From Bacteroidota bacterium (GTDB taxonomy: Bacteria > Bacteroidota > Bacteroidia > Chitinophagales > Chitinophagaceae), in assembly GCA_024640225.1 (NCBI GenBank), contig JAHEFK010000007.1, positions 40,986 through 104,985 on the forward strand: a DNA stretch of 64,000 nt, written 5' to 3'. Position numbers and translations under genes: made by a program. The notes below the pieces were generated by a model. That model saw nothing but the letters and a program-made list of their open reading frames with translations. It did not search any database and was not told the DNA's origin. Positions 45,288 through 54,521 of the stretch are shown here, in pieces (position 1 is the first letter of the stretch; each line of letters opens with the position of its first letter).

Positions 45288-46396
45288 TTTTGTTTCACAT
45301 CCATCAGATCTCTTAGCGTATTGCCTAAGATGTGAAAAGCGTAAACTAATAACATAATGGCAAATCCGGGAAGCAGTGCTAAAATAGCTTTGTCGGTAAT
45401 AATTAAATTGTATTGTTCTTTAATCATTAATCCCCATGAAGATTGAGGTGCTTGTATGCCAATTCCTAGAAAGCTCAATCCAGCTTCTACTAATATTGCA
45501 GAAGCGAAATTGCTAGCGGCCATTACTAAAATGATACTGATGCAATTGGGCAATAAATGATGATACATTATTCGCCAATTAGATAAGCCAAGCGCTTTTG
45601 CTGCAGTTATATAATCATTTTGTTTTAGGCTCATTACATGGCCTCTAATTAATCGTGCTGTGCTTACCCACATGCTGCATCCAATAGCTATAAACAATTG
45701 CCAAAAACCTTTGCCAATACTAAGTGTTATTGCGAAAACTAATAGTAAAGTTGGAATAGACCATATCATACTGATGATAAATTGAATAACCTTATCGGTA
45801 GTTCCACCAAAATATCCTGCTAGCATACCAAATGTAATGCCTAATAATAAAGTGAGTATAACGCTAATGATACCAACAGCCAAACTAACCCTACTGCCCA
45901 AAACCAAGCGTGAAAAAATATCTCTTCCATACTTATCGGAACCTAATAAATAATGTATCGTAGCAGTGTGTTGTTTTAATAAATAAGCTTGTTTATCAGG
46001 AGTGCTTAAGCTCCATTTGCTTGGTGGTAATAGTGTTGTGTACTTTATAAAGATGGTGTCTTCTAGTGTTTCGTCTATGTAATGTATTAATTTTACTTCG
46101 TTGTTATTAAAGTACAATTGATTATACGGAATATAGGTCCATTCTGCATCTTCGCCATTCCAAAAGGTAATTAATGCCGTACGATTTGTATTGTTTTTTT
46201 TAACAGGTATTTTGAAAACAGTTTTTGTAAACCCAGGAGCTTTCGCTCCTAATTCCAAAATCATTCTATTGGCATCTACAGTTTTGTCTGGAATAATAGC
46301 TTCAGCAAATATTGCTAATAACATTGTACAAACTATTACCAATAAGGATAGCTTACTTAATATAGATGCTTTATAGATTTGTTTTATTATATGCAA
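45284..46396 (-). CDS. Oligopeptide/dipeptide-type ABC transporter permease (DppC/OppC-like)
   Basis: The 370-residue protein has one N-terminal transmembrane helix, then a long periplasmic insertion of about 110 residues (roughly 35-145), and then five helices of the binding-protein-dependent permease domain. The cytoplasmic loop reads EAGLSFLGIGIQAPQSSWGLMI, the DppC/OppC signature. No ATPase, binding protein or DppB partner is in the neighbourhood. The M28 peptidase lies 6 bases upstream in the same direction, so peptides are a reasonable substrate guess. Family is clear, cargo is not. Confidence 0.88.
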   Translation of the reverse strand: MHIIKQIYKASILSKLSLLVIVCTMLLAIFAEAIIPDKTVDANRMILELGAKAPGFTKTVFKIPVKKNNTNRTALITFWNGEDAEWTYIPYNQLYFNNNEVKLIHYIDETLEDTIFIKYTTLLPPSKWSLSTPDKQAYLLKQHTATIHYLLGSDKYGRDIFSRLVLGSRVSLAVGIISVILTLLLGITFGMLAGYFGGTTDKVIQFIISMIWSIPTLLLVFAITLSIGKGFWQLFIAIGCSMWVSTARLIRGHVMSLKQNDYITAAKALGLSNWRIMYHHLLPNCISIILVMAASNFASAILVEAGLSFLGIGIQAPQSSWGLMIKEQYNLIITDKAILALLPGFAIMLLVYAFHILGNTLRDLMDVKQN

Positions 46397-46402
46397 GATG
46401 CT

Positions 46403-47764
46403 CTATTTAAATAAATGTTGGTCTACCATATAGATAAAGGCTGTCATGGCAAAGGCACCTAATTTTAGTTCACGATGACTCACTTCTTCAAAAACATCTT
46501 TGTTGGTATGATGTAAGTCAAAGTAACGCTGCGGGTCGGGTAGTAATCCAGCAAGCGGAGTAGTTAGTTTTTTAAGTGGACTTATATCTGCTCCTCCTTC
46601 CTCCTTGTCAAAATCATAAATATTATAGGGTTCAAATAAAGGTTTCCACGATTTACATATTGCTTTCAAAGAATCATTCATTTCAAATCCAATACCTCTT
46701 GGAGAGAATCCTCCAGCATCACTTTCCATAGCAAAAATAGCTTGTTCTTTGCGGGCAATTAAAGAATCGGCGTAGGCATTGCCACCTCTCAAACCATTCT
46801 CTTCATTCATGAATAAAACAGCTCGGATGGTGTGAATGGGTTTAATATGTTGTTGCTTTAATGTTCTTATAACTTCTATGCTCTGTACGCAACCTGCTCC
46901 ATCATCATGAGCCCCTTCACCAACATCCCAAGAATCTAGGTGGCCACCAAAAGTTATTATTTGTTTGGGATAAGTACTTCCTTTTAATTCGCCAATAACA
47001 TTATAGGAAAGAACCGTATCTACCATTTTGCAATTAGAAATAAGTTTTGCCTCCACACTTCGTTTTGCTAGTTCTTTTTCCAATCTATCGGCTGTTTCGT
47101 TGCCAATAGCAATTGCAGGAATGGCTTTTGCATTTCTATAGCCCATAGCACCTGTATGCGGATAATCATCTGCGCCCGTAGATATAGAACGAATGATAAC
47201 CGCTGCCGCATGCTTCTCTGAAGCCATGCTCGGACTTTTCCAACGGTATTGTCCAGCATCGCCATAGCCTTCAAAGGTGTTAACTAAATCTTGCTTGAAT
47301 TTATAATTGAAGAAAACAATGGCACCTTTGATTTGGTTGCTATCTAATTGTTCAAATTCTGCAAAATTGCGGACCATTATAATTTTGGCATGAAGCAATT
47401 TTCCATTGGTGCCCTGCGAATTTCCTAAGGATAACATTGGAACCGTTTCAAATTTATTGGTAGCAAATTCTAATTGTAATTGTTCTTTGCCCCTTACCCA
47501 ATGGGGCACTAAAACCGGTTGTAGATAAGCAGTGTCAGCTCCCGCTGCTTTCATTTTATTTAAACCCCATGCTACTGCTTTTGATGCTGCAGCCGATCCC
47601 GAAAGGCGATTGCCTATGCCTTTGCAAAGTTCTTTTAAATCAGAGTAGCACTTGCCATTCCATAAAATTTCATTCGAAAATTGTTTGAATTGTAAGGCAT
47701 CTTGTTGAGCCCAAGCAGAAGGCATAACAAGTAGGGATAGTAAAATTATTTTGATTGCTTTCAT
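46403..47764 (-). CDS. M28-family aminopeptidase, exported
   Basis: The 453-residue precursor has a signal peptide of about 19 residues ending in SAWAQ. It contains a PA-type insertion and then the M28 zinc-binding region GGHLDSWDVGEGAHDDGAG (His and Asp ligands) and FMNEENGLRGG with the catalytic glutamates, ending with SPLKKLTTP and HHTNKDVFEEV for the last ligand. It should cut N-terminal amino acids from peptides outside the cytoplasm. It is followed by a DppC-like permease gene, which suggests a peptide-use role. Confidence 0.9.
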   Translation of the reverse strand: MKAIKIILLSLLVMPSAWAQQDALQFKQFSNEILWNGKCYSDLKELCKGIGNRLSGSAAASKAVAWGLNKMKAAGADTAYLQPVLVPHWVRGKEQLQLEFATNKFETVPMLSLGNSQGTNGKLLHAKIIMVRNFAEFEQLDSNQIKGAIVFFNYKFKQDLVNTFEGYGDAGQYRWKSPSMASEKHAAAVIIRSISTGADDYPHTGAMGYRNAKAIPAIAIGNETADRLEKELAKRSVEAKLISNCKMVDTVLSYNVIGELKGSTYPKQIITFGGHLDSWDVGEGAHDDGAGCVQSIEVIRTLKQQHIKPIHTIRAVLFMNEENGLRGGNAYADSLIARKEQAIFAMESDAGGFSPRGIGFEMNDSLKAICKSWKPLFEPYNIYDFDKEEGGADISPLKKLTTPLAGLLPDPQRYFDLHHTNKDVFEEVSHRELKLGAFAMTAFIYMVDQHLFK

Positions 47765-47835
47765 ATCTATAAAAATAGGAAATACCTTTTGAATTCTCCG
47801 TACGCTATTACTAATTTTAATTAAGCTAATTAATG

Positions 47836-47843
47836 TAACTTTG
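47836..47843 (+). promoter_or_regulatory. -7 promoter box of bshA
   Basis: TAACTTTG, an exact TAnnTTTG match, lies 23 bases before the chosen TTG start of bshA. Confidence 0.55.
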
Positions 47844-47866
47844 TAAGCACATTAAATTTGACTCAT

Positions 47867-49000
47867 TTGAAAATTGGAATTGTTTGCTATCCTACATTTG
47901 GAGGAAGCGGTGTTTTAGCAACAGAATTAGGAATGGCATTAAGCCAGAAAGGACATGAAATTCATTTTATTACCTATCAGCAGCCCGTTCGTTTACATTT
48001 TCACCCCAATATCTATTATCATGAGGTAAGTGTACCAACCTATCCTTTATTTGATTTTCCGCCCTACGAAACAGCTTTAACTAGCACTTTAGTAAATGTA
48101 ATTACCAATAACAATTTGGATCTATTGCATGTGCATTATGCCATTCCTCATGCATCTGCTGCTTATTTTGCTCGTCAAATTTTAAAAAAATCGGGTAGGG
48201 ATATTCCATATATTACTACTTTGCACGGTACGGATATTACCTTGGTGGGTAGAGATCAAACCTACGCACCTGTGGTAGCCTTTTCCATCAATGAATCTGA
48301 TGCCATTACCGCTGTATCGCATAATTTAAAAGATGAAACGGTTGCTTCTTTCCCTATAGAGAAAAATATTCATGTCATTCATAATTTCATCGATATCAAT
48401 CGTTTTTATCAAAGCGATAAAGATCACTTCAAGAAAATGTTAGCGCCCAATGGTGAACGTATACTTGCACATGTTTCCAATTTTAGAAAAGTAAAACGTG
48501 TTGAAGATGTCATTCATGTATTTCAGAAAGTACGTGAAAAAATGCCTTGTAAATTATTGATGATTGGCGATGGTCCTGAACGACCAAACGCTGAAGAATT
48601 GAGTAGAAGTTTAGAAGTGTGTAATGATATTCGGTTTTTGGGTAAGCAAGAGCAGATGGATGAAATATTAAGTATTTCAGATTTGTTTTTACTAACCTCC
48701 TCCTATGAAAGCTTTGGTTTGTCGGCCTTAGAAGCAATGTCGTGTGGTGTGCCTGTGATTTCTACTAATGCAGGTGGCTTAGGAGAGATTAATGTACATG
48801 GCCTCACTGGCTACTTAAGTAATGTAGCCGACGTAGACGATATGGCAAAGCACGCTATTTCTATTTTAGAAAATGAAGAGGTTTTAAATCAATTCAAAAA
48901 TCAAGCTAAAACACATGCTATGAAATTTGAAAAACAGTTTATAATTCCTCAATATGAACAGTTATATAATGAGGTTGTACAAAATTATAAAAAGGCTTAA
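47867..49000 (+). CDS. bshA: N-acetyl-alpha-D-glucosaminyl L-malate synthase (bacillithiol synthesis)
   Basis: The 377-residue GT4 glycosyltransferase begins MKIGIVCYPTFGGSGVLATE from TTG 47867, which is the canonical BshA start. Another TTG three codons upstream is possible. It has HVHYAIPHASAAYFA, TTLHGTDITLVG and the C-terminal EX7E-type motif in YESFGLSALEAMSCG. It joins N-acetylglucosamine from UDP-GlcNAc to malate, the first step of bacillithiol. BshB and BshC are not in this window. The last 4 bases overlap the opposing AhpD-like gene. Confidence 0.95.
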   Translation: MKIGIVCYPTFGGSGVLATELGMALSQKGHEIHFITYQQPVRLHFHPNIYYHEVSVPTYPLFDFPPYETALTSTLVNVITNNNLDLLHVHYAIPHASAAYFARQILKKSGRDIPYITTLHGTDITLVGRDQTYAPVVAFSINESDAITAVSHNLKDETVASFPIEKNIHVIHNFIDINRFYQSDKDHFKKMLAPNGERILAHVSNFRKVKRVEDVIHVFQKVREKMPCKLLMIGDGPERPNAEELSRSLEVCNDIRFLGKQEQMDEILSISDLFLLTSSYESFGLSALEAMSCGVPVISTNAGGLGEINVHGLTGYLSNVADVDDMAKHAISILENEEVLNQFKNQAKTHAMKFEKQFIIPQYEQLYNEVVQNYKKA

Positions 49001-49347
49001 TGATGATCGCTCATTAATTCTTCCCAATATTCTGCAGCTCTTCGTGTATGGGGTATTACAATACTGCCGCCAACAATATTGGCTACAGCAAAAACTTCAT
49101 ACATTTCTTCTGTAGTGGTACCTACTTCGTGGCATTTACCTAAATGATATTTGATACAGTCATCACATCGTAATACCATACTCGCTACTAATCCCATGAG
49201 TTCTTTTGTTTTTACAGAAAGTGCTCCTTCGGCATAGGTATGCTGATCTAAATTAAATAAGCGATTAATAACTTTATTTTGTTTTTCCAAAATGACTTCG
49301 TTCATTTTGCTTCTATATGCGTTAAAAGCATCTACTTGTTTGCCCAT
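48997..49347 (-). CDS. AhpD/carboxymuconolactone-decarboxylase-like protein
   Basis: The 116-residue protein has the CMD-like fold signature: a CxxC motif in VLRCDDCIKYHLGKCHEVG, followed by EMYEVFAVANIVGGSIVIPH. The CxxC and nearby histidine are the redox centre of AhpD-type peroxidase-reducing proteins, in which the cysteines cycle with a thiol partner. It could also be a carboxymuconolactone decarboxylase relative; the CxxC makes a redox role more likely. It is convergent with bshA, which makes a low-molecular-weight thiol. Confidence 0.85.
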   Translation of the reverse strand: MGKQVDAFNAYRSKMNEVILEKQNKVINRLFNLDQHTYAEGALSVKTKELMGLVASMVLRCDDCIKYHLGKCHEVGTTTEEMYEVFAVANIVGGSIVIPHTRRAAEYWEELMSDHH

Positions 49348-49419
49348 AATTGATTGTTTAAGTTTTAAAATTAAAATAATAATTTACAAAAGCTTATATT
49401 TAAATTGAAATTTTAAATC

Positions 49420-51066
49420 ATGTTGTCGAAACTTACAAGAAAAAAATCCATATTGTCTTTACAAAAAGATATTTCCTTATCCAATCCGGATGGTAGTATA
49501 AATGATTCTAAAAGAGTATTAAATGTTAGAGATTTAACATTGATGGGTATTGCTGCGGTCATTGGTGCAGGAATTTTTAGTACTATTGGCAAGGCGTCTT
49601 TTGATGGTGGACCAGGTGTCATTTTTCTTTTTGTAATTACGGCTATCACCTGTGGATTTACTGCCTTGTGTTATGCAGAATTTGCAGCAAGGATACCTGT
49701 TTCGGGCAGTGCCTATACCTATTCCTATGTTGCTTTTGGAGAATTAGTTGCTTGGATTATTGGCTGGGCGTTAATTCTAGAATATGCCATTGGAAATATT
49801 GTGGTTGCTATTTCTTGGAGTGGTTATTTTACGAATGTGCTTTCTGCGCTGGGAATTTATTTGCCAACATGGTTGGTTACGGATCCTAAAACCGCTCACG
49901 ATGTTTATTTACAGGTTGTGCATTCGCACGGAACTACTAGTAACTTAGCTTGGACAATGGCTCCTCATTTGGGCAATTTAAAATTGATCTTTAATCTGCC
50001 TGCATTTTTAATTGTATGTTTTATTTCCGTGTTAGCTTATATCGGTATAAAAGAAAGTAAACGAAGCGCTAATGCCATGGTTATTATTAAACTCTTAGTG
50101 TTATTAATTGTAGTGGTTGTAGGGTATTTTTATATCAACACGGATAATTATACCCCCTTTTTCCCTAACCATTTTTCAGGTGTTTTAAAGGGAGTGTCTG
50201 CTGTTTTCTATGCCTATATTGGTTTTGATGCTATTTCTACTACCGCCGAAGAATGTAAAAATCCACAACGAGATTTGCCCAGAGGGATGTTGTATTCCTT
50301 AATTATTTGTACGGTAATTTATATTATTACAGCTTTAGTAATTACAGGCATGGTTCCTTATTTTAAATTTGAGCATGTTACCGATCCACTTGCTTTTGTA
50401 TTTAATTATGTTGGACAAGAAAAGTTAGGGAAGTTTATTTCCTTTAGTGCAGTTGTAGCGGCAACGAGTGTATTGTTAGTTTTTCAAATTGGTCAGCCAC
50501 GCATTTGGATGAGTATGAGCAGAGATGGTTTATTGCCAAAAGCCTTTTCTAAGATGCACAAGAAGTTTAAAACGCCCTATATCGCTACTATCATTGCCGG
50601 TGCTTTTGTAGCCATCCCTTCTTTATTTATCAATATTGATATTGTAACAGACTTGACTAGTATAGGCACTTTGTTCGCATTTGTTATTGTATGTGCTGGT
50701 GTGCTTACCTTATCACCTGCACTTCCGGAACAACGATTTAAATTGCCCTATATCAACGGCCGTATAATTTTACCTATATTATTGTCTGTATTTATTAGTG
50801 TTTTTAACGAACGTATAGGGCTAATAGTCCATACTAATGATTGGTTGTTTCTAGCCTTTTTAATTTCAGCGCTTGCAATAACGATATTTACGATCATTAA
50901 GAAATGGTCGCTTATACCTATTCTAGGTTTATTATGCTGTATGTATTTAATGATTGAAATACCAGTCAATTGCTGGAAGGTATTCGTAATATGGATGTTT
51001 GTAGGATTGATGATTTACTTCTTTTATGGACTCAAAAAAAGTAAACTTAATCAATCAATTTCTTAA
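49420..51066 (+). CDS. APC-family amino acid permease
   Basis: The 548-residue protein has about 12-14 hydrophobic segments and the APC signature in the first helix (GIAAVIGAGIFSTIG). It also has PVSGSAYTYSYVAFGELVAWIIGWALILEY, and FYAYIGFDAISTTAEECKNPQRDLPRGM in the sixth helix region. This resembles the cationic amino acid transporter (CAT) group, which often carries lysine, arginine or other amino acids. The extended C-terminus adds helices beyond the usual 12. The last base is adjacent to the end of the opposing lipoprotein gene. Confidence 0.93.
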   Translation: MLSKLTRKKSILSLQKDISLSNPDGSINDSKRVLNVRDLTLMGIAAVIGAGIFSTIGKASFDGGPGVIFLFVITAITCGFTALCYAEFAARIPVSGSAYTYSYVAFGELVAWIIGWALILEYAIGNIVVAISWSGYFTNVLSALGIYLPTWLVTDPKTAHDVYLQVVHSHGTTSNLAWTMAPHLGNLKLIFNLPAFLIVCFISVLAYIGIKESKRSANAMVIIKLLVLLIVVVVGYFYINTDNYTPFFPNHFSGVLKGVSAVFYAYIGFDAISTTAEECKNPQRDLPRGMLYSLIICTVIYIITALVITGMVPYFKFEHVTDPLAFVFNYVGQEKLGKFISFSAVVAATSVLLVFQIGQPRIWMSMSRDGLLPKAFSKMHKKFKTPYIATIIAGAFVAIPSLFINIDIVTDLTSIGTLFAFVIVCAGVLTLSPALPEQRFKLPYINGRIILPILLSVFISVFNERIGLIVHTNDWLFLAFLISALAITIFTIIKKWSLIPILGLLCCMYLMIEIPVNCWKVFVIWMFVGLMIYFFYGLKKSKLNQSIS

Positions 51067-52233
51067 TTATTTATAGCTGTTATAAAAGGAATTCAATCTG
51101 CTTGTTAATTGGCTATAAATAGGTTTAGTAAATTCTATAAATAAATCTTGTGGCATTGGAGGCATTTGTTCTTTACCTTGACAAAGACTGATTAGATCTT
51201 TGCTTAATGCTCTGCTATCTCCATTGTAATTGCCCCATTTGCATACCCAAGTGTAGGTTCCAGGTATTTTTTCAGTTAATAGCGTGGAGTTGCTAGATGG
51301 CTTAGAGATGGATAAATTCATCAATCCAGAAGAAACAACCGTTTTCTCAAATGAACGAATGCTTGCTTTAACAGATCCATATACACTTTGTTCTTTTCCG
51401 TTTACATTGGTGGTGCCCATGATAACGGAATCTTTTTTGTACTCTTGATTATTTTCTTTTACGTAGGTTTGTCCAACAATAAAGTCATCAAAATAAATAT
51501 CTATTATTTGGTCTGGCATTAATATATTTTCTCTTTTTGCTTCCTCGGGTGTTAAGAATTGAACCAAACGATTAGCTTGTATGTTGTTGTAGCAATATTC
51601 TAATATCTTTTTCTCTAAGAATTCATTACTAATGCTATAAGTTTTTGAATGCATCGGAATATGATTAATAACAATTTTCTCACTGGCTTCCCATTTAGCC
51701 TGATTTACTTGCGTTCCAATATCTTTGTAATTATACTGTATGCTAACCACTTTGTTGAAATCAATTAACGCCTTTCTAGCATTTGTTTTTCCTCCAAGCG
51801 CTAAGTAATCACTGCCTCTTTTGTAGTAAAAGGCTAAAGCATCATTTTTTGTTTGAGCTAATTTAATATCAACTTCATATAGATTTTTAACCACTTTCAA
51901 ACATGCAGGGCAAAACTTTATGGTTTGTTCTAAATTATACAGCGCAGTATAATTGCTTAAAGTAATGTCATAATAATTTTCAGTTCTAAAACTATCGGCT
52001 TGTTGTATGGCATCTAAATGTGTTTTTAAAGCAAGGGTATACGCGTTTCTTAACGTGTTTTTTGCTTTTGCATTATTTGGAGCTTGTTTTAAACGTTGCG
52101 ACGCTTTCATTACAGCGCCATCATACTCGCCTTTTTCATATAATCTTTTTCCACTTGAGCAGGCCATTGTTTGAACTATAAATAAAGCCATCAATATTCT
52201 CACAGATAGTGTATTAAATAATGTTTGTCGCAT
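51067..52233 (-). CDS. Putative lipoprotein with TPR-like helices, unknown function
   Basis: The 388-residue protein has a hydrophobic start and a lipobox (TMAC, Cys25), so it should be lipidated. Residues about 25-190 contain TPR-like helix pairs (YEKGEYDGAVMKASQRLKQAPNNAKAK), and the C-terminal half is beta-rich. I do not recognise the C-terminal domain. A -7 element lies 18 bases before the ATG. Lipidation and repeat structure are visible; the role is unknown, and I do not assign it to the T9SS without more evidence. Confidence 0.7.
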   Translation of the reverse strand: MRQTLFNTLSVRILMALFIVQTMACSSGKRLYEKGEYDGAVMKASQRLKQAPNNAKAKNTLRNAYTLALKTHLDAIQQADSFRTENYYDITLSNYTALYNLEQTIKFCPACLKVVKNLYEVDIKLAQTKNDALAFYYKRGSDYLALGGKTNARKALIDFNKVVSIQYNYKDIGTQVNQAKWEASEKIVINHIPMHSKTYSISNEFLEKKILEYCYNNIQANRLVQFLTPEEAKRENILMPDQIIDIYFDDFIVGQTYVKENNQEYKKDSVIMGTTNVNGKEQSVYGSVKASIRSFEKTVVSSGLMNLSISKPSSNSTLLTEKIPGTYTWVCKWGNYNGDSRALSKDLISLCQGKEQMPPMPQDLFIEFTKPIYSQLTSRLNSFYNSYK

Positions 52234-52251
52234 AAGTGCTTTTTGTTTTTA

Positions 52252-52259
52252 CAAATATA
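52252..52259 (-). promoter_or_regulatory. -7 promoter box of the lipoprotein gene
   Basis: Minus-strand TATATTTG, an exact TAnnTTTG match, ends 18 bases before the ATG at 52233. Confidence 0.5.
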
Positions 52260-52346
52260 ATCAACATTGATTTAATCTGAGGAGTATATCCTTTAATCGT
52301 TTGGTTTTCATTAATTAATAACCTTTTAAGTATTGTCTTTTTTTTG

Positions 52347-52354
52347 TAAATTTG
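52347..52354 (+). promoter_or_regulatory. -7 promoter box of the S9 peptidase gene
   Basis: TAAATTTG, an exact TAnnTTTG match, ends 19 bases before the ATG at 52374. Confidence 0.5.
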
Positions 52355-52373
52355 AAAGTTCCAATACAATCTT

Positions 52374-54521
52374 ATGAAACCAATTTCAACTCTATTTCTA
52401 GCGTTTTTATGCCCTGTAATTCTTTTTGCCCAAAAAAAGAATTTTACAATAGCAGAAGCTACCAATGGCTTATCTACAAATTTAGCCCTCCAAAATTTAA
52501 AACAAGTTAGTTGGCAACCGGGTACTTCTAATTTATTTCATGTTGTAAAAACTAGCAATGGAGATGCTTGGGTTCGTATACAATTCCCTTCTGGACTTGC
52601 TGACACCGTATTGACTTTAAAAGAGATCAATACCGATTTATTTAGAAAAGATTCCCTCAAGGGCTTTCCAAATTTACAATGGATTAGTGCTAATGAAGTT
52701 TATTTTAGTTGGAAAAATTGTTTCTTTTTAGGTATGAAAGCGGATCATAGTTGGAATTTTATGCCGTGGATTCAAATTTCAATGGAAGCTGAAAATATCC
52801 ATTTAGATCCTGCTACTAAAAATATTATTTATACGGTAAATAATAATTTGTTTATAACCTCTAAAGACAATTTTACCTATAATATTTCTGATATGCAAGA
52901 TCCTAATATTATATGTGGTAAAGCCGTGCATAGAAATGAATTTGGTATTGATGATGGCATTTTTATAAATCCAACGTGTACTAAAATAGCCTATTATAAA
53001 ATGGATCAAACTATGGTGGCTGATTATCCAATCGTTGATTGGTCTATAATGCCAGCTAAAGCATCAACAATAAAGTATCCTATGGCTGGTGCTGCATCTC
53101 ATGAAGTAAGCATTCCAATATTTGATATCAAGACACAAAAAACAACTGTTTTACAAATTGATGGACCGGCAGATCAATACCTTACCGGTGTAACTTGGAA
53201 ACCAGATGGAACAAGTATCTATGTAGGTGTTTTGAATAGAGCACAAAATCATTTAAAGTTAAATGAATATAACGCCACTACGGGTGCATTTGTAAAAACG
53301 CTATTTGAAGAAAAAAATGATAAATATGTAGAGCCTCAACATGAACTTACGTTCCTACCGGGTAAACCCAATGAATTTATTTGGTGGAGTCAACGCGATG
53401 GTTTTATGCATTTGTATTTATATACTACAGATGGAAAGTTGATTCGCCAACTCACAAAAGGAAATTGGGTAGTAAATGAACTTGTAAGTGTATCGAATGA
53501 ACAAGTGTTTTTTACGAGCTCTAAAAAATCGCCCTTGGAAAAACAGCTAAGCGTTGTTCAACTTAAGAACGGTCAAATAAAAGATTTAACGACAGCGCCT
53601 GGTACTCATACCCTTAGTATGAATGCAAATGGTACTTATTTCTTTGATGTATTCACTAATGATACAGTGCCAAAAATTGCCTATGTTGGCAATGTAATTT
53701 CTGGCAAATCTGATACTCTTTTAAAAGCAAAAAACACATTAGTAGATTTTGATAGACCGGTTGTAAAGAATATTAATTTAAAAGCAGCAGACGGTTCATT
53801 ACTCTATGCAAAAATGATTTTACCTACTCATTTTGATAGTACTAAAACCTATCCTGTAATTGTTTACTTATACAATGGTCCGCACGTCCAACTCATCAAA
53901 AATTCATTTCCTGCGAGTGGGAATCTTTGGTATGAATATATGGCACAAAAAGGTTATATCGTTTTTACCATGGATGGCAGAGGTAGTAGTAATCGCGGTT
54001 TGCAATTTGAACAAGCGGTATTTAGACAATTAGGTACTGTTGAAATGGAAGATCAACTACAAGGTGTTGCTTACTTGAAGAGCTTATCCTATGTGGATAC
54101 TAACAGGTTAGGTATTCATGGTTGGAGCTTTGGTGGTTTCATGACCACATCATTTATGTTACGTCATCCAGGTGTTTTTAAAGTAGGTGTTGCAGGTGGT
54201 CCTGTATTAGATTGGAGTATGTATGAGGTTATGTATGGAGAGCGTTATATGGATACGCCAAAAGAAAATCCGGAAGGCTATGCAGCCAATAAATTAACCG
54301 ATAAAGTGAGTCAATTAAAAGGTAAGTTACTTTTGATTCATGGCACATCTGATGATGTTGTTGTTATGCAACATTCAATCAATGCTATTAAAAAGAGTGT
54401 TGAAGAAGGTGTGCAAATTGATTATTTTGTTTATCCCAATCATTTGCATAATGTTAGAGGAAAAGATAGAGTGCATCTGATGCAAAAAATCACCGACTAT
54501 TTTGACACCTATTTAAAATAG
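52374..54521 (+). CDS. S9-family dipeptidyl peptidase (DPP IV-like), exported
   Basis: The 715-residue precursor has a signal peptide of about 19 residues ending in LFAQ. An N-terminal beta-propeller domain precedes a C-terminal alpha/beta-hydrolase domain with nucleophile Ser585 in GWSFGGF, an aspartate in HGTSDDVV, and the histidine in HLHNVRG. It should remove dipeptides from proline-containing N-termini in the periplasm, as DPP IV does. Its last 9 bases overlap the 3' end of dapB on the opposite strand, and a terminator-like hairpin lies just beyond. Confidence 0.93.
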   Translation: MKPISTLFLAFLCPVILFAQKKNFTIAEATNGLSTNLALQNLKQVSWQPGTSNLFHVVKTSNGDAWVRIQFPSGLADTVLTLKEINTDLFRKDSLKGFPNLQWISANEVYFSWKNCFFLGMKADHSWNFMPWIQISMEAENIHLDPATKNIIYTVNNNLFITSKDNFTYNISDMQDPNIICGKAVHRNEFGIDDGIFINPTCTKIAYYKMDQTMVADYPIVDWSIMPAKASTIKYPMAGAASHEVSIPIFDIKTQKTTVLQIDGPADQYLTGVTWKPDGTSIYVGVLNRAQNHLKLNEYNATTGAFVKTLFEEKNDKYVEPQHELTFLPGKPNEFIWWSQRDGFMHLYLYTTDGKLIRQLTKGNWVVNELVSVSNEQVFFTSSKKSPLEKQLSVVQLKNGQIKDLTTAPGTHTLSMNANGTYFFDVFTNDTVPKIAYVGNVISGKSDTLLKAKNTLVDFDRPVVKNINLKAADGSLLYAKMILPTHFDSTKTYPVIVYLYNGPHVQLIKNSFPASGNLWYEYMAQKGYIVFTMDGRGSSNRGLQFEQAVFRQLGTVEMEDQLQGVAYLKSLSYVDTNRLGIHGWSFGGFMTTSFMLRHPGVFKVGVAGGPVLDWSMYEVMYGERYMDTPKENPEGYAANKLTDKVSQLKGKLLLIHGTSDDVVVMQHSINAIKKSVEEGVQIDYFVYPNHLHNVRGKDRVHLMQKITDYFDTYLK

